From NCBI RefSeq assembly GCF_003634095.1, contig NZ_RBIR01000009.1, positions 55,817-119,816 on the forward strand: DNA of 64,000 bases, read 5' to 3'. Positions within the stretch are counted from its first letter, which is position 1; every line of letters begins with the position of its first letter. Below, piece by piece: positions 27,744 to 36,077 of this stretch. The DNA is from Arthrobacter oryzae. Its GTDB lineage: Bacteria; Actinomycetota; Actinomycetes; Actinomycetales; Micrococcaceae. The notes under the pieces were generated by a model. That model was not told the origin of the DNA and searched no databases. It worked only from the letters and a program-made list of their open reading frames with translations. A program made the position numbers and the translations under genes.

Positions 27744-28136
27744 TCAACGGCAGCGCGGAGGACGATCCCGTCCGGCGCTTGCCGTCCGGATCCACCGGCC
27801 GTGGGTCAAACAACGACCCACGGCCCTAAGGCGCAACGTACGGAACTCAATGTCCAAATTTTGGGATAAATATAGACATCTCCGGTCAGCGCGTTGCATA
27901 TGCTTCCCACGCTGGTCAGTTTTGTACTGCCACGAAGATTGGACAGTTTCATCCATTCGTTCCTGGTAGGCCCAACGGATGCGATTTGCGTCTCTGAAGT
28001 CTTCCCTCACAAAACGGGAATCCTCGGCATGGATCGCGCTATGCTTTTCCCGACCGCTCCAGTCACCTTCCAGGAGCAAGATGTACCGTGCGAAAGCAGG
28101 CTCAGGGCACCTCGCCAGTTCGCAGAAGGAGTACAT
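27744..28136 (-). CDS. Possible small protein overlapping the 3' end of the TIR-WD40 gene
   Basis: 130 codons from the ATG at 28136. The first 90 residues look protein-like (FARYILLLEGDWSGREKHSA, REDFRDANRIRWAYQERMDE), more so than the TIR frame it overlaps for 130 bp. I do not recognise a family. It may be an independent gene or the original C terminus of the upstream protein after a frameshift. Confidence 0.35.
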   Translation of the reverse strand: MYSFCELARCPEPAFARYILLLEGDWSGREKHSAIHAEDSRFVREDFRDANRIRWAYQERMDETVQSSWQYKTDQRGKHMQRADRRCLYLSQNLDIEFRTLRLRAVGRCLTHGRWIRTASAGRDRPPRCR

Positions 28137-31100
28137 CGGTCTTTCTTGTAGCCGTTGCGTCGTTGGCGGACCTCGACCATGTTCGGCGCTGCCTCTAGTC
28201 GCCGCTCCAAGAACCCCCAGCCGACGACGCCGGTCCTCGGAGTGGGCAGATACGGAACCTGAGGTGCCATTGCTGTGATCTTGTCGTAAATTTCAATGTG
28301 CAGACTAGGACTGTTCCCTTGCGTCGGTTGCCCCACCGTTCCCTCAGAGGGCTGTGGACCAAGGGGTAAGGGCAACCCGGGACAGATTTCGATGTAGTCC
28401 GCATCCATTGACACCCATTCGAGCCATTGTTCGCGGCTGAGGTTCTGGGTGAGCTTGGCGCACAGCGCGGTGGACCACACCAAAGGGGACGGCCAGGATC
28501 GCATAGTGCTGTCTCGGCTCCCGGACATGACACGAAGACCGTCGGGGCTGAACGCCACGCTGTTCACGGCATCCCAGTGTCCGGCCATAGGCTCTCCTAC
28601 AGGCGTTTCGCTGCCCGCCTCCCATAACCGCACTGTACTGTCAGCGCTTCCCGAGACGATCCGCCGCCCGTCCGGGCTGAACGCCACGCTGTTCACGGCA
28701 CTCTCATGTCCGGCCATGGGCCCTCCCACGGGCGCACCAGTGCCGGCATCCCACAACCGCACCATGCGATCGGCGCCCCCGGAGACAATCCGCCGCCCGT
28801 CCGGGCTGAAAGCCACACTGTTCACGCCACCCTCATGTCCGGCCATGGGCCCCCTCACGGGCGCACCAGTGCCGGCATCCCACAACCGCACCATGCGATC
28901 GGCGCCCCCGGAGACAATCCGCCGCCCGTCCGGGCTGAAAGCCACACTGTTCACGCCGCCCTCGTGCCCGGCCATGGGCCCCCTCACGGGCGCACCAGTG
29001 CCGGCATCCCACAACCGCACCATGCGATCGGCGCCCCCGGAGACAATCCGCCGCCCGTCCGGGCTGAAAGCCACACTGTTCACGCCACCCTCATGTCCGG
29101 CCATGGGCCCTCCCACGGGCGCACCAGTGCCCGCATCCCACAACCGCACCATGCCGTCCCCGCCCCCGGAGACAATCCGCCGCCCGTCCGGGCTGAACGC
29201 CACACTGTTCACGCCGCCCTCGTGCCCGGCCATCGGCCCCCCAACGGGGGCACCAGTGTCCGCATCCCACAACCGCACCATGCCGTCCCCGCCCGCGGAG
29301 ACGATCCGGTCGCCGGTCGGGCTGAATGCCAGGCTGTTCACGGCGCCTTGGTCTTTGATCGGAGGCGCCGTTCCCGCATCCCACACCCGCAGGGTGCCGT
29401 CACCCATGCCGGAGACGACCCGCCTGCCATCCGGGCTGAACGCCACGCTGGCCACTTCTTCCCCGTGGCCGGCCATCGGCTCCCCCACGGGTTCTCGGGT
29501 CGCCACGTCCCACAACTGCACTGTGTAGTCTGCGCTGCCGGACACGATCCGCCGGCCGTCCGGGCTGAACGCGACGGCCAATATCCAATTCCTATGTCCG
29601 GTCATAGGTCTTCCGATCTGCAGTGCGGTGCCCGCGTCCCACAACCGCACTGTGCGGTCGGCGCCTGCCGAGACGATCAGGTGGCCGTCCGGGCTGAACG
29701 CCACACTGTTTACCGCACCCCCGTGCCCGGCCATGGGTGCCCCGGCGGGCGCTCCCGTATTCGCATCCCACAACCGCACCGTGCCATCAGCACCTCCCGA
29801 GACCACATGCAGGCCGTCCGGGCTGAATGCGACACTTTTCACCGCGCCGACGTGCCCTGTCATGGGCTTGGCGGCGGCGGCTCCCTCACTCGCATCCCAC
29901 AATCGCACCGTGCCATCAGCACCTCCCGTAACGATGCGCCGGCCGTCCGGGCTAAACGCCACACTGTTCACCGCACCCACGTGCCCGGCCATGGGCTTCC
30001 CCACCGATGCTCTCGTGTGCGCATCCCATAACTGCACCGTCCCGTCGGCGCTTGCCGAGACGACACGCAAGCCGTCCGGGCTGAACGCCACACTGTTTGC
30101 TGGACCCCGGTATCCCGTCATCGGTTCCCCAAGGGGCATTCCTGTGTTCGCATCCCACAGCCGCACTCTGCCTTCGGCGTCTCCGGAAACAATCTGACGG
30201 CCATCCGGGCTGAATCCCACCCCTCCGACGAATGCGCCGTCATCTGCGATCTTTTGGACATATCGTTGCCTTACGACAGCGCTGATGATGGCACTTTCGC
30301 CTTCTGCCGTCGGCATCAGAGCCTCTGCGGCAAGCATTTGTTCCATGCCGCGCACCTCTCCCCCTGGGCGCGCACCAGCGAGCATGGACTGGCCTTCGGC
30401 TGCCAACCGCCGGGCTGTTGCCTCACGAGCGCGCGCCGTGGCCTCATGCTCGGCGATAGAGGCCCTCACGAATCCTGCAGCCGCAACCATTGCAACCAGA
30501 ACCACAACGGTCAAGACCGCTTTCAGCGTGTGGGCGCTTTTCCGAAGCAACGCGGCGTGCGTCTCCGCTGCTTCTTGCTTATCCCTAGCCGCCTTAATTT
30601 CGGCTTGCTGCCGCTGGTGTACTTCGGCAATTCGATCGTTTTCCCGCCTTCTGGAGGCACTCAGGATCCCCTGAGCGTTGTCTAAGCGGCTGCGGAACCC
30701 CGTCTTCGCGGCCAGGAACTCCGCAGCGGCGAGCCGGTCACCTTCAAGCAACCATGCATCGCTGCAGCCGCTTCTCTCCCATGCATCTGCGGCTCGTTCA
30801 AGATTGTCGGCCTCTTTAAGGTCTTCCCGCTCGGTGGCGAGCCACTCGGCCAGTTCCGTCCACTGGCGTAGCAGACTTTCCAGTGCAACCTCTACGACGA
30901 TCTCGCCATCCCGTTCGTCTTTGACCAGCAGACGCCGGGCAACCAACGTATCAATGAGCCAGCTGGCGTCTGCCGGCAGGTCCTTCAAGCGCGCGACCCG
31001 GCGCATTGGCTGATCGCTTTCTGGGTTGATGGTCGCCAACCATGGAATGAAGGCCGTGTGCAGCCGCGCCAGCTGGGACTGGCGCACAACCGGGTCACCC

Positions 31101-32536
31101 GAAAGCAGGGAGTCAATCTCCGTCTGCACAACGCTGTTCATTCCACCCATGGCCTCATATCCGTCCAAGGTCAGCTCCCCAGCCCCTTCGTAATCGGCAT
31201 ATAACCGGGCCAGGGTCAGTGAGAGCAGCGGCAGTGTATCTGCGCCCTCGGCGGAATCGGACAGAAGCCGGTCAACAAGGACGGGCTGCACAGATAGGGG
31301 GCGTCCTGCTGACGTGGCCCGTGCGGCGGGACCGCGGATAACCTCCTTGAACTCGGCTACGGGCATCGGTTTGAGTTCATCGAAGACACGGCTTCCAAGT
31401 CCCGTCAAGGCCGGCGCGGTTTGCAGCAGCTCGTACCGGTCGGCGCGAATAGTACCGGCCACAATCAGGGCCGGGGCGGTCCCTTCACGAGTGAGCAACA
31501 ACAGTCCAAGTAGTTCGAGGAACTGAGTGGCTTGCCGACCGGCGTCCACGCTAAACAGTTCTTCGGCCTGATCTAGCGGCAACACGAGAGTAGGCGGGGA
31601 CATCGCTGCCGCCTCCACAGGCAGCCGGGATGCTGCAGCTTCTCTGGCCTCTGCCAGCCACCCCCGAAGCCGTTCGGCGTCGGTAGCTTCGCAAGCCTCC
31701 TTAATTTCTGCCAGTACTGGCCGGTCCAGCCCAAGGCTGCTTCGCAGTGCATGGATTGAGTGCGCGAATCCCCTCTCGCCGGTCAGAGTGTTACGTTCCG
31801 GGCGCATAATATCGAGCACCACAAAATGTCTGTCGTCCCGCCGTAGCCGCGGCAGCAGACCGGCCCGCAAGAAAGAGGACTTCCCGGCGCCGGAAGGACC
31901 CAGGATCACGAACAACGATTCGATACCTGAACTGCGCATCCCGCGTAGCGCATCCAGGCCACGAACGATCTGACCGTCCCGGCCAAAGAACACCGCGGCG
32001 TCCATCTCTTCCAGGGGTTCCCAGCCCCGATACGGAGCCCGCTCCGGATCAGTCGGTGGGGGCCACACAAAATGTTCTGCGCCGATCCCGGCGCGGCGCA
32101 GACCGCGAAGGAGTCGATGCAGGCCCTCCGTCTGAAAGGAGACGAAACTATCTGTGCCCTCAATCGCGACCTGGGTGGTCTGACCGTCCCCGAATAGGTC
32201 GCAACGCTGCCACTCCCCTGTGATTCCGGCTGCAGACATGGGCTCCAGCCGGGCACACAAGATCAATTTGTTCAGCGACTCCGCCGTACGGAATTCGGTC
32301 CTGCATTCGGAAGATGCTTCCCAGCGGGCCGAGAGTAGGCAAATCACCGCCTCGCAGCGCGCGTTGGATCGGCGTAGTGCTTCCTTCCACCGCTCGCCCG
32401 GCTGTATCCCGGTGACCGGATCGAGATCCAAGAAGATTTCATCGGTCAGGCCGGGGTCCTGCTCTACCAGCCAGCGCTTCAATGCGACAGCCTGACGCGT
32501 GTCCCGGCTCGAATGGCTCAAGAAGATGCGTGACAT
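28007..32536 (-). CDS. TIR-nSTAND-WD40 NTPase
   Basis: 1509 residues. TIR domain at 1-130 (RIFLSHSSRD; the region SARWEASSECRTEF holds the likely catalytic Glu). A STAND NTPase follows with Walker A GPSGAGKSSFL near 214 and Walker B LVLPLDQAEELF near 320. Then come a winged-helix/helical region, a coiled coil (about 610-660), one transmembrane helix near 668-690 and 14 WD40 repeats (about 765-1349), i.e. two seven-bladed propellers. The segment WSTALCAKLTQNLSREQWLEWV after the propeller is typical of this class. Bacterial TIR-STAND proteins sense a ligand through repeats and usually consume NAD. GGGGAG lies six bases before the ATG. The last 100 residues look unlike the family and may reflect a frameshift. 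Confidence 0.9.
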   Translation of the reverse strand: MSRIFLSHSSRDTRQAVALKRWLVEQDPGLTDEIFLDLDPVTGIQPGERWKEALRRSNARCEAVICLLSARWEASSECRTEFRTAESLNKLILCARLEPMSAAGITGEWQRCDLFGDGQTTQVAIEGTDSFVSFQTEGLHRLLRGLRRAGIGAEHFVWPPPTDPERAPYRGWEPLEEMDAAVFFGRDGQIVRGLDALRGMRSSGIESLFVILGPSGAGKSSFLRAGLLPRLRRDDRHFVVLDIMRPERNTLTGERGFAHSIHALRSSLGLDRPVLAEIKEACEATDAERLRGWLAEAREAAASRLPVEAAAMSPPTLVLPLDQAEELFSVDAGRQATQFLELLGLLLLTREGTAPALIVAGTIRADRYELLQTAPALTGLGSRVFDELKPMPVAEFKEVIRGPAARATSAGRPLSVQPVLVDRLLSDSAEGADTLPLLSLTLARLYADYEGAGELTLDGYEAMGGMNSVVQTEIDSLLSGDPVVRQSQLARLHTAFIPWLATINPESDQPMRRVARLKDLPADASWLIDTLVARRLLVKDERDGEIVVEVALESLLRQWTELAEWLATEREDLKEADNLERAADAWERSGCSDAWLLEGDRLAAAEFLAAKTGFRSRLDNAQGILSASRRRENDRIAEVHQRQQAEIKAARDKQEAAETHAALLRKSAHTLKAVLTVVVLVAMVAAAGFVRASIAEHEATARAREATARRLAAEGQSMLAGARPGGEVRGMEQMLAAEALMPTAEGESAIISAVVRQRYVQKIADDGAFVGGVGFSPDGRQIVSGDAEGRVRLWDANTGMPLGEPMTGYRGPANSVAFSPDGLRVVSASADGTVQLWDAHTRASVGKPMAGHVGAVNSVAFSPDGRRIVTGGADGTVRLWDASEGAAAAKPMTGHVGAVKSVAFSPDGLHVVSGGADGTVRLWDANTGAPAGAPMAGHGGAVNSVAFSPDGHLIVSAGADRTVRLWDAGTALQIGRPMTGHRNWILAVAFSPDGRRIVSGSADYTVQLWDVATREPVGEPMAGHGEEVASVAFSPDGRRVVSGMGDGTLRVWDAGTAPPIKDQGAVNSLAFSPTGDRIVSAGGDGMVRLWDADTGAPVGGPMAGHEGGVNSVAFSPDGRRIVSGGGDGMVRLWDAGTGAPVGGPMAGHEGGVNSVAFSPDGRRIVSGGADRMVRLWDAGTGAPVRGPMAGHEGGVNSVAFSPDGRRIVSGGADRMVRLWDAGTGAPVRGPMAGHEGGVNSVAFSPDGRRIVSGGADRMVRLWDAGTGAPVGGPMAGHESAVNSVAFSPDGRRIVSGSADSTVRLWEAGSETPVGEPMAGHWDAVNSVAFSPDGLRVMSGSRDSTMRSWPSPLVWSTALCAKLTQNLSREQWLEWVSMDADYIEICPGLPLPLGPQPSEGTVGQPTQGNSPSLHIEIYDKITAMAPQVPYLPTPRTGVVGWGFLERRLEAAPNMVEVRQRRNGYKKDRCTPSANWRGALSLLSHGTSCSWKVTGAVGKSIARSMPRIPVL
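28500..30240. repeat. 129-bp WD40-encoding repeats
   Basis: Fourteen units of about 129 bp (43 codons). The units between about 28660 and 29290 are almost identical at the DNA level, including third codon positions, while the outer units have diverged. This indicates recent amplification or gene conversion within the propeller. Confidence 0.9.
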
Positions 32537-32898
32537 ATGAACTCCCCCACGCTGGTCCCCACTTCCTCCTCAGCAGCTCTCGGAGGTGATATTGGGCAAA
32601 AAAACCGTTGTGCGAGCAGTTGCATTTCGTAGTTAGAAATCGAAGACCGTGTTGTGTGATCGTCAAGGTCTTCGCAGGCGTAGGAAGGAGCCCACCGAGC
32701 AAGAGACCACAACTGGGGGGTCGCAGCAAGCCGAGCAAGAGACCACAACTGGCGGGTCGCAGCAAGCCGAGCAAGATATAGGCGCTTCCGCTCAATAGGA
32801 GTGGCCGCGGAGGATTCTTCAGTGGGCAGTACGATCTTCCCGCCGATAGCCGGAGGGCAACCGACGACAACGCCTAGTGGCTCCCAAAAAGCATCCAT
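32518..32898 (-). CDS. Possible leaderless small protein preceding the TIR gene
   Basis: 126 codons. The ATG at 32896-32898 lies seven bases downstream of the -10 TATACC (32905-32910), so transcription would start at or next to the A of ATG, a leaderless arrangement. The stop lies 19 bases inside the TIR gene, allowing translational coupling. It contains two copies of the 12-residue unit LARLAATRQLWS. No family recognised. It could instead be a structured leader. Confidence 0.45.
   Translation of the reverse strand: MDAFWEPLGVVVGCPPAIGGKIVLPTEESSAATPIERKRLYLARLAATRQLWSLARLAATPQLWSLARWAPSYACEDLDDHTTRSSISNYEMQLLAQRFFCPISPPRAAEEEVGTSVGEFICHASS
32695..32776. repeat. 36-bp tandem repeat in the TIR leader ORF
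   Basis: Two units of 36 bp begin at 32695 and 32731, with the first ten bases of a third at 32767. They differ at one base. They are in frame with the small ORF and add 12 residues each. Confidence 0.85.
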
Positions 32899-32904
32899 AT
32901 TCCC

Positions 32905-32936
32905 GGTATAGCGAAGGTGCGTTACGGCTTCGTTAC
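32905..32936 (-). promoter_or_regulatory. SARP-type direct repeat and -10, site 2 (TIR operon)
   Basis: Read on the minus strand: GTAACG (32936-32931), AAGCC, GTAACG (32925-32920), nine bases, then -10 TATACC (32910-32905). The spacing between half-sites is exactly 11. The predicted transcription start coincides with the ATG at 32898. Confidence 0.8.
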
Positions 32937-32990
32937 GACCCCGAGAAATGGCGCGTAACTGGCAGGCATGGCGGATATCGCCGCCCTCCA

Positions 32991-33417
32991 TGGACGATGG
33001 CCCGGCACGTCACTGCCCGCTACTGCCCCCGGTCAGCTTAGCTGGCCGTACCGGTCCTGAACGTCTGCCATCGGCAGACGTTCGGCGCCTTAACCAGGAT
33101 CCCCAGCTGCGGTGTGGCGAGGCGGCCGCAGGGGAGGTGGCGGCACGGCGACGCTCGCGGCGGTCACCAGCGGCTCGGCGGTTCCGACTCCTTCCCGGGC
33201 GAGGCTGAAGAGCCTGCCCTTTTTGGCGCACACTCTTCGGGGAAGAACTGCGGCTGGGGGTCCGTATCCACTTCATGTCCCGAAGTAGGGTGACCCGTTG
33301 GCTGACCTCCCGGCCAGGCGGCCCGGACACCACCTGCCAGGCTGTCCCGTAAATGCCGGCCCGCTGCTTTTCCGGTTCTCGGAAGCGCCCGACAACCGTG
33401 CGGCCAGCAGGCTCGCA
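32991..33417. other. Intergenic region between TIR promoter and membrane protein gene
   Basis: About 430 bp without a recognisable gene. Nothing resembling a SARP repeat was found here. Confidence 0.4.
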
Positions 33418-34314
33418 CTAGAGTTCGCGCACCGGCTCTTGTCCGTTTGGCGGGACCGGAGCGGGAGACGCCTGCCCCGCGACGACCGTTCCTTTTGCCG
33501 ATTGGGCGTGATTGCCGTCTTCGGAACCGACTGGAGAGTTTACCTGCCCGGTGATCTGCTGGGTTGTCCCTGAGGCTGCCTTCTGAATCGCTTCTGCCTG
33601 GCTCTGATTGTCCGTCACCCGATTGATGAGCAAGGCAAGTCTCACTGTCATGCGTTTGGTGAACAGTCCGGTCAATCCCGCGACCGATGCGACAGTGAAG
33701 AGGCTAAGACTGCCCGCACCCGATGTTGAACCTGCGGTGAATAGTCCGGCGGCGATCGCCGAGACGACAAAGAACGCAAGGAGCCCACCTTGGAACGGTG
33801 CAACGATGAACCAGGTGGCGTCCCGTCTCCGCATGAAGCTGCGTTTTCCGGTCTTACCAGTAGCGGCCTGCGCGAGCCTCGTCAGTGCATGCACGATGCT
33901 ACCGAGCGTCCCGCAGAGCAATGCGAGCAGAATTATGCAAACGTCAGGAGTCAGGGAAAATGTCAGGCCCAAGACTGTCGACTGTGGAAAGGCCGATAGG
34001 GGCGGCGCGGGCGGCCCCTGGCGAACGGATTGCTGCACCTGCTCCGCCAAGGGCCACAGGAGCAGCAATGCTAATACACCACCTGTCGTCGCAAGCAATA
34101 GCCATGCCAGGATAAGAGAAGAAGCAAGGCTGCTGATCCGCGGAATTTTGCCCCCGGGATCCTGCGACGCTGGCAGCAAGGCTCCCATAGGTGGGGGTGC
34201 CGCCGGTGCCCCCGGAGGAAGGTCGGCGATAGCGCGGTCAGAACGCTCTGCGCCCCCGGACGTTTTTAGTCCATCTGTCTTTACGAGAGCCGTGTTCTCC
34301 TCCATATTCTCCAT
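33418..34314 (-). CDS. Multi-pass membrane protein of unknown function
   Basis: 298 residues. An acidic, Pro-rich N-terminal tail of about 60 residues leads to four predicted membrane helices: SSLILAWLLLATTGGVLALL (about 63-90), DVCIILLALLCGTLGSIVHA (about 123-145), WFIVAPFQGGLLAFFVVSAI (about 168-190) and a fourth around SLFTVASVAGLTGLFT. The motif GTLGSIVHALT plus the charged loop RSFMRRRD is reminiscent of membrane proteins in actinobacterial conflict loci, but I cannot name a family. It has its own SARP site 140 bp upstream. Confidence 0.8.
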   Translation of the reverse strand: MENMEENTALVKTDGLKTSGGAERSDRAIADLPPGAPAAPPPMGALLPASQDPGGKIPRISSLASSLILAWLLLATTGGVLALLLLWPLAEQVQQSVRQGPPAPPLSAFPQSTVLGLTFSLTPDVCIILLALLCGTLGSIVHALTRLAQAATGKTGKRSFMRRRDATWFIVAPFQGGLLAFFVVSAIAAGLFTAGSTSGAGSLSLFTVASVAGLTGLFTKRMTVRLALLINRVTDNQSQAEAIQKAASGTTQQITGQVNSPVGSEDGNHAQSAKGTVVAGQASPAPVPPNGQEPVREL

Positions 34315-34438
34315 GTCAGCTCACCATCCTCTTCGACAAGAAGTACGCTCCCTGGCAGGGAGCAAGTATGACGCAGCAACGAAGATGGAGACGACTGGAC
34401 GTCCCGTTCCATGCCTTGCGGGCGAGTCGGAGGGAACT

Positions 34439-34471
34439 AGTAAACAACGGAGAGCGTTACTGGGGCGTTAC
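34439..34471 (-). promoter_or_regulatory. SARP-type direct repeat and -10, site 3
   Basis: Minus strand: GTAACG (34471-34466), CCCCA, GTAACG (34460-34455), ten bases, then TTTACT (34444-34439). Same geometry as the other sites. It controls the multi-pass membrane protein gene with a 5' UTR of about 120 bases. Confidence 0.75.
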
Positions 34472-34700
34472 CCCTCGAATTCTGCCCACGGGTGCGAGTG
34501 GTCGTGTCCACAGTTGTGGGATGCCCCACCAATGCAGTGGGCCTGAGTGCGACCCTAAGTGACTACCGGTCAAGTCCCTCAAAGAAGAGGCACACACGCG
34601 ATAGCTCTAGATCAGCCCGCCCTGCCCGACCTCCTTGGTCAACTGAAATTCACCTTGTTCTACTCCGGCACTAGTGTGGCGAGGATCGCCATGACACGGC

Positions 34701-35021
34701 CTACTGTTGCGGCGTGATCGTGACGGTGATGCCGATCCGTTGGATCGTTGATGCGTCCCCTTCCCAAGGACGCCATAACTTAAAGGCGAGCTCTGCGGTT
34801 CCCGTCCGCAGTGCCCGAAACACAAAGCCCCGGGGACTTCCTCCGCCCGGACTGCCCTGGGTCCGCTCCGACATTCCGGCGCTGACCAAATCACCGCGTG
34901 CCTCAGCGGTCCATCGGAAACCGGTTGATGGGTTGACGGGCAGCATGACAACGAGCTGGTCGCTCGTTGTCATGCTGCACACGTACCCGTCGGTGGGGTT
35001 CCCTATCACCACGTCGCCCAT
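34701..35021 (-). CDS. Chagasin-family (I42) cysteine peptidase inhibitor
   Basis: 106 residues. It carries the I42 signatures NPSTGFRW (residues 30-37; family pattern NPTTGY-W), a Gly-rich loop GSPGGGSP, and LWRPWEGD, the third loop that enters the active-site cleft of papain-like enzymes. There is no signal peptide, so inhibition would be cytosolic. ATG at 35021 is chosen because GGAG lies six bases upstream. The gene follows the C1 peptidase by 54 bp on the same strand, making a peptidase-inhibitor pair. Confidence 0.9.
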   Translation of the reverse strand: MGDVVIGNPTDGYVCSMTTSDQLVVMLPVNPSTGFRWTAEARGDLVSAGMSERTQGSPGGGSPRGFVFRALRTGTAELAFKLWRPWEGDASTIQRIGITVTITPQQ

Positions 35022-35075
35022 GGCCACTCCGGTCCCTTGTAGGGTCGATCGACGGAGATGATATCTAGCGATGGC

Positions 35076-35858
35076 TCATTCGACCCTCCGAATGGTCCAA
35101 AAATCGCTGGCCAAACCACGCGAGAGCAGATACGCGTACGGCATCGTGCCGTACCCCTGATCCCCCCAGCCGGTACCCCATGAATTGCGGATCTCGAAAC
35201 GGGCCGACGCGTCGTCATACCCGACCGCAACAACACAGTGCCCACCCAGAACCGCTTCTGTGTGAAGGGGCATCGGAACCGTCCCCGAAGCATCCACAGC
35301 GGGACTCTCAAAGCTCTCATAGACCGTGAAACCAAATACAAACGGATAGCCCTCGGCCAGGCACCCCTTCATCTGAGTCAAATCCCTGGCCACCCTGGAG
35401 TACTCGAGGCTTTGATGATCCAGTGCCTTCTGGTAGCAGTCATCAGAAGGCTTAATAGCAAATTTCGTGATGTCGTACGGCCACGCGGTTTCGAAGCAGG
35501 CGCCTTGCTTCGTGACGCTCTTCACGCCGTCGCGTATATAAGCGCCGGAATCGGTGTCAACGGTGCCCTCCAGCTCTCGCTCGTTGTAGTAGATGAACAA
35601 TCGCGAAGGCGACGAGTAACCGGCGATGCCCTGTTTAATGGCGTCAAACGCCATGGCGCCCGCAATGCCATTTGCGGTGCAGCTCCCCAAACGACCCTGA
35701 TCATAAACGGGAGGGCACTGCGGCCTCAGATCCACGCTTGCCGGAAGGGTTTCTTGAACGGGGGGAGGCGCCGCATACAATCGATCCCGCTGGTCGGGCG
35801 GGTCCGGCTTCCATCCGTAACCTTTCACTATTTCGGATGGCGCTGCTACATCTGTCAT
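35076..35858 (-). CDS. Papain-like (C1) cysteine peptidase
   Basis: 260 residues. The oxyanion Gln and catalytic Cys lie in YDQGRLGSCTANG (Cys near 59), the His in GGHCVVAVGYDD near 206 and the Asn in IRNSWGTGWGDQGYG near 222, so the catalytic set is complete. No signal peptide and no long inhibitory propeptide are seen, which makes the downstream chagasin-like protein the likely control. The ATG has GGAGGT eleven bases upstream. The promoter carries SARP site 4. A cytosolic, regulated protease with a co-encoded inhibitor suggests a toxin or effector role. Confidence 0.92.
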   Translation of the reverse strand: MTDVAAPSEIVKGYGWKPDPPDQRDRLYAAPPPVQETLPASVDLRPQCPPVYDQGRLGSCTANGIAGAMAFDAIKQGIAGYSSPSRLFIYYNERELEGTVDTDSGAYIRDGVKSVTKQGACFETAWPYDITKFAIKPSDDCYQKALDHQSLEYSRVARDLTQMKGCLAEGYPFVFGFTVYESFESPAVDASGTVPMPLHTEAVLGGHCVVAVGYDDASARFEIRNSWGTGWGDQGYGTMPYAYLLSRGLASDFWTIRRVE

Positions 35859-35907
35859 AACTGCTTACCTCCAGAAATTCTGCTGACCTCTTTGGCCGCA
35901 AGTTGAA

Positions 35908-35940
35908 ACCATAGGCAGGCGAGCGTTACGCGCACGTTAC
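35908..35940 (-). promoter_or_regulatory. SARP-type direct repeat and -10, site 4 (C1 peptidase)
   Basis: Minus strand: GTAACG (35940-35935), TGCGC, GTAACG (35929-35924), ten bases, then TATGGT (35913-35908), a good -10. The transcript would start about 40 bases upstream of the peptidase ATG. Confidence 0.8.
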
Positions 35941-36038
35941 CGTCCTGCAGTTAGCAGCGAACGGCGCGCCACGATAAAGGGTGATGAGCCCACGTTTCCT
36001 TCGAAAAAACCGGCACCACCTCTCACCCTGCATGTCCA

Positions 36039-36071
36039 GTAACGCGCAAGTAACGATGGGCTTTGTTTAGT
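36039..36071 (+). promoter_or_regulatory. SARP-type direct repeat and -10, site 5 (S53-like gene)
   Basis: GTAACG at 36039-36044, CGCAA, GTAACG at 36050-36055, ten bases, then TTTAGT (36066-36071). Six bases later comes the ATG at 36078, so transcription is predicted to start at the initiation codon. It is divergent from site 4, 100 bp away. Confidence 0.78.
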
Positions 36072-36077
36072 GATGAC

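Noticed and set aside
32695..32776. CRISPR array
   Set aside because: The 36-bp units are adjacent without spacers and lie within a reading frame. No cas genes in the window.
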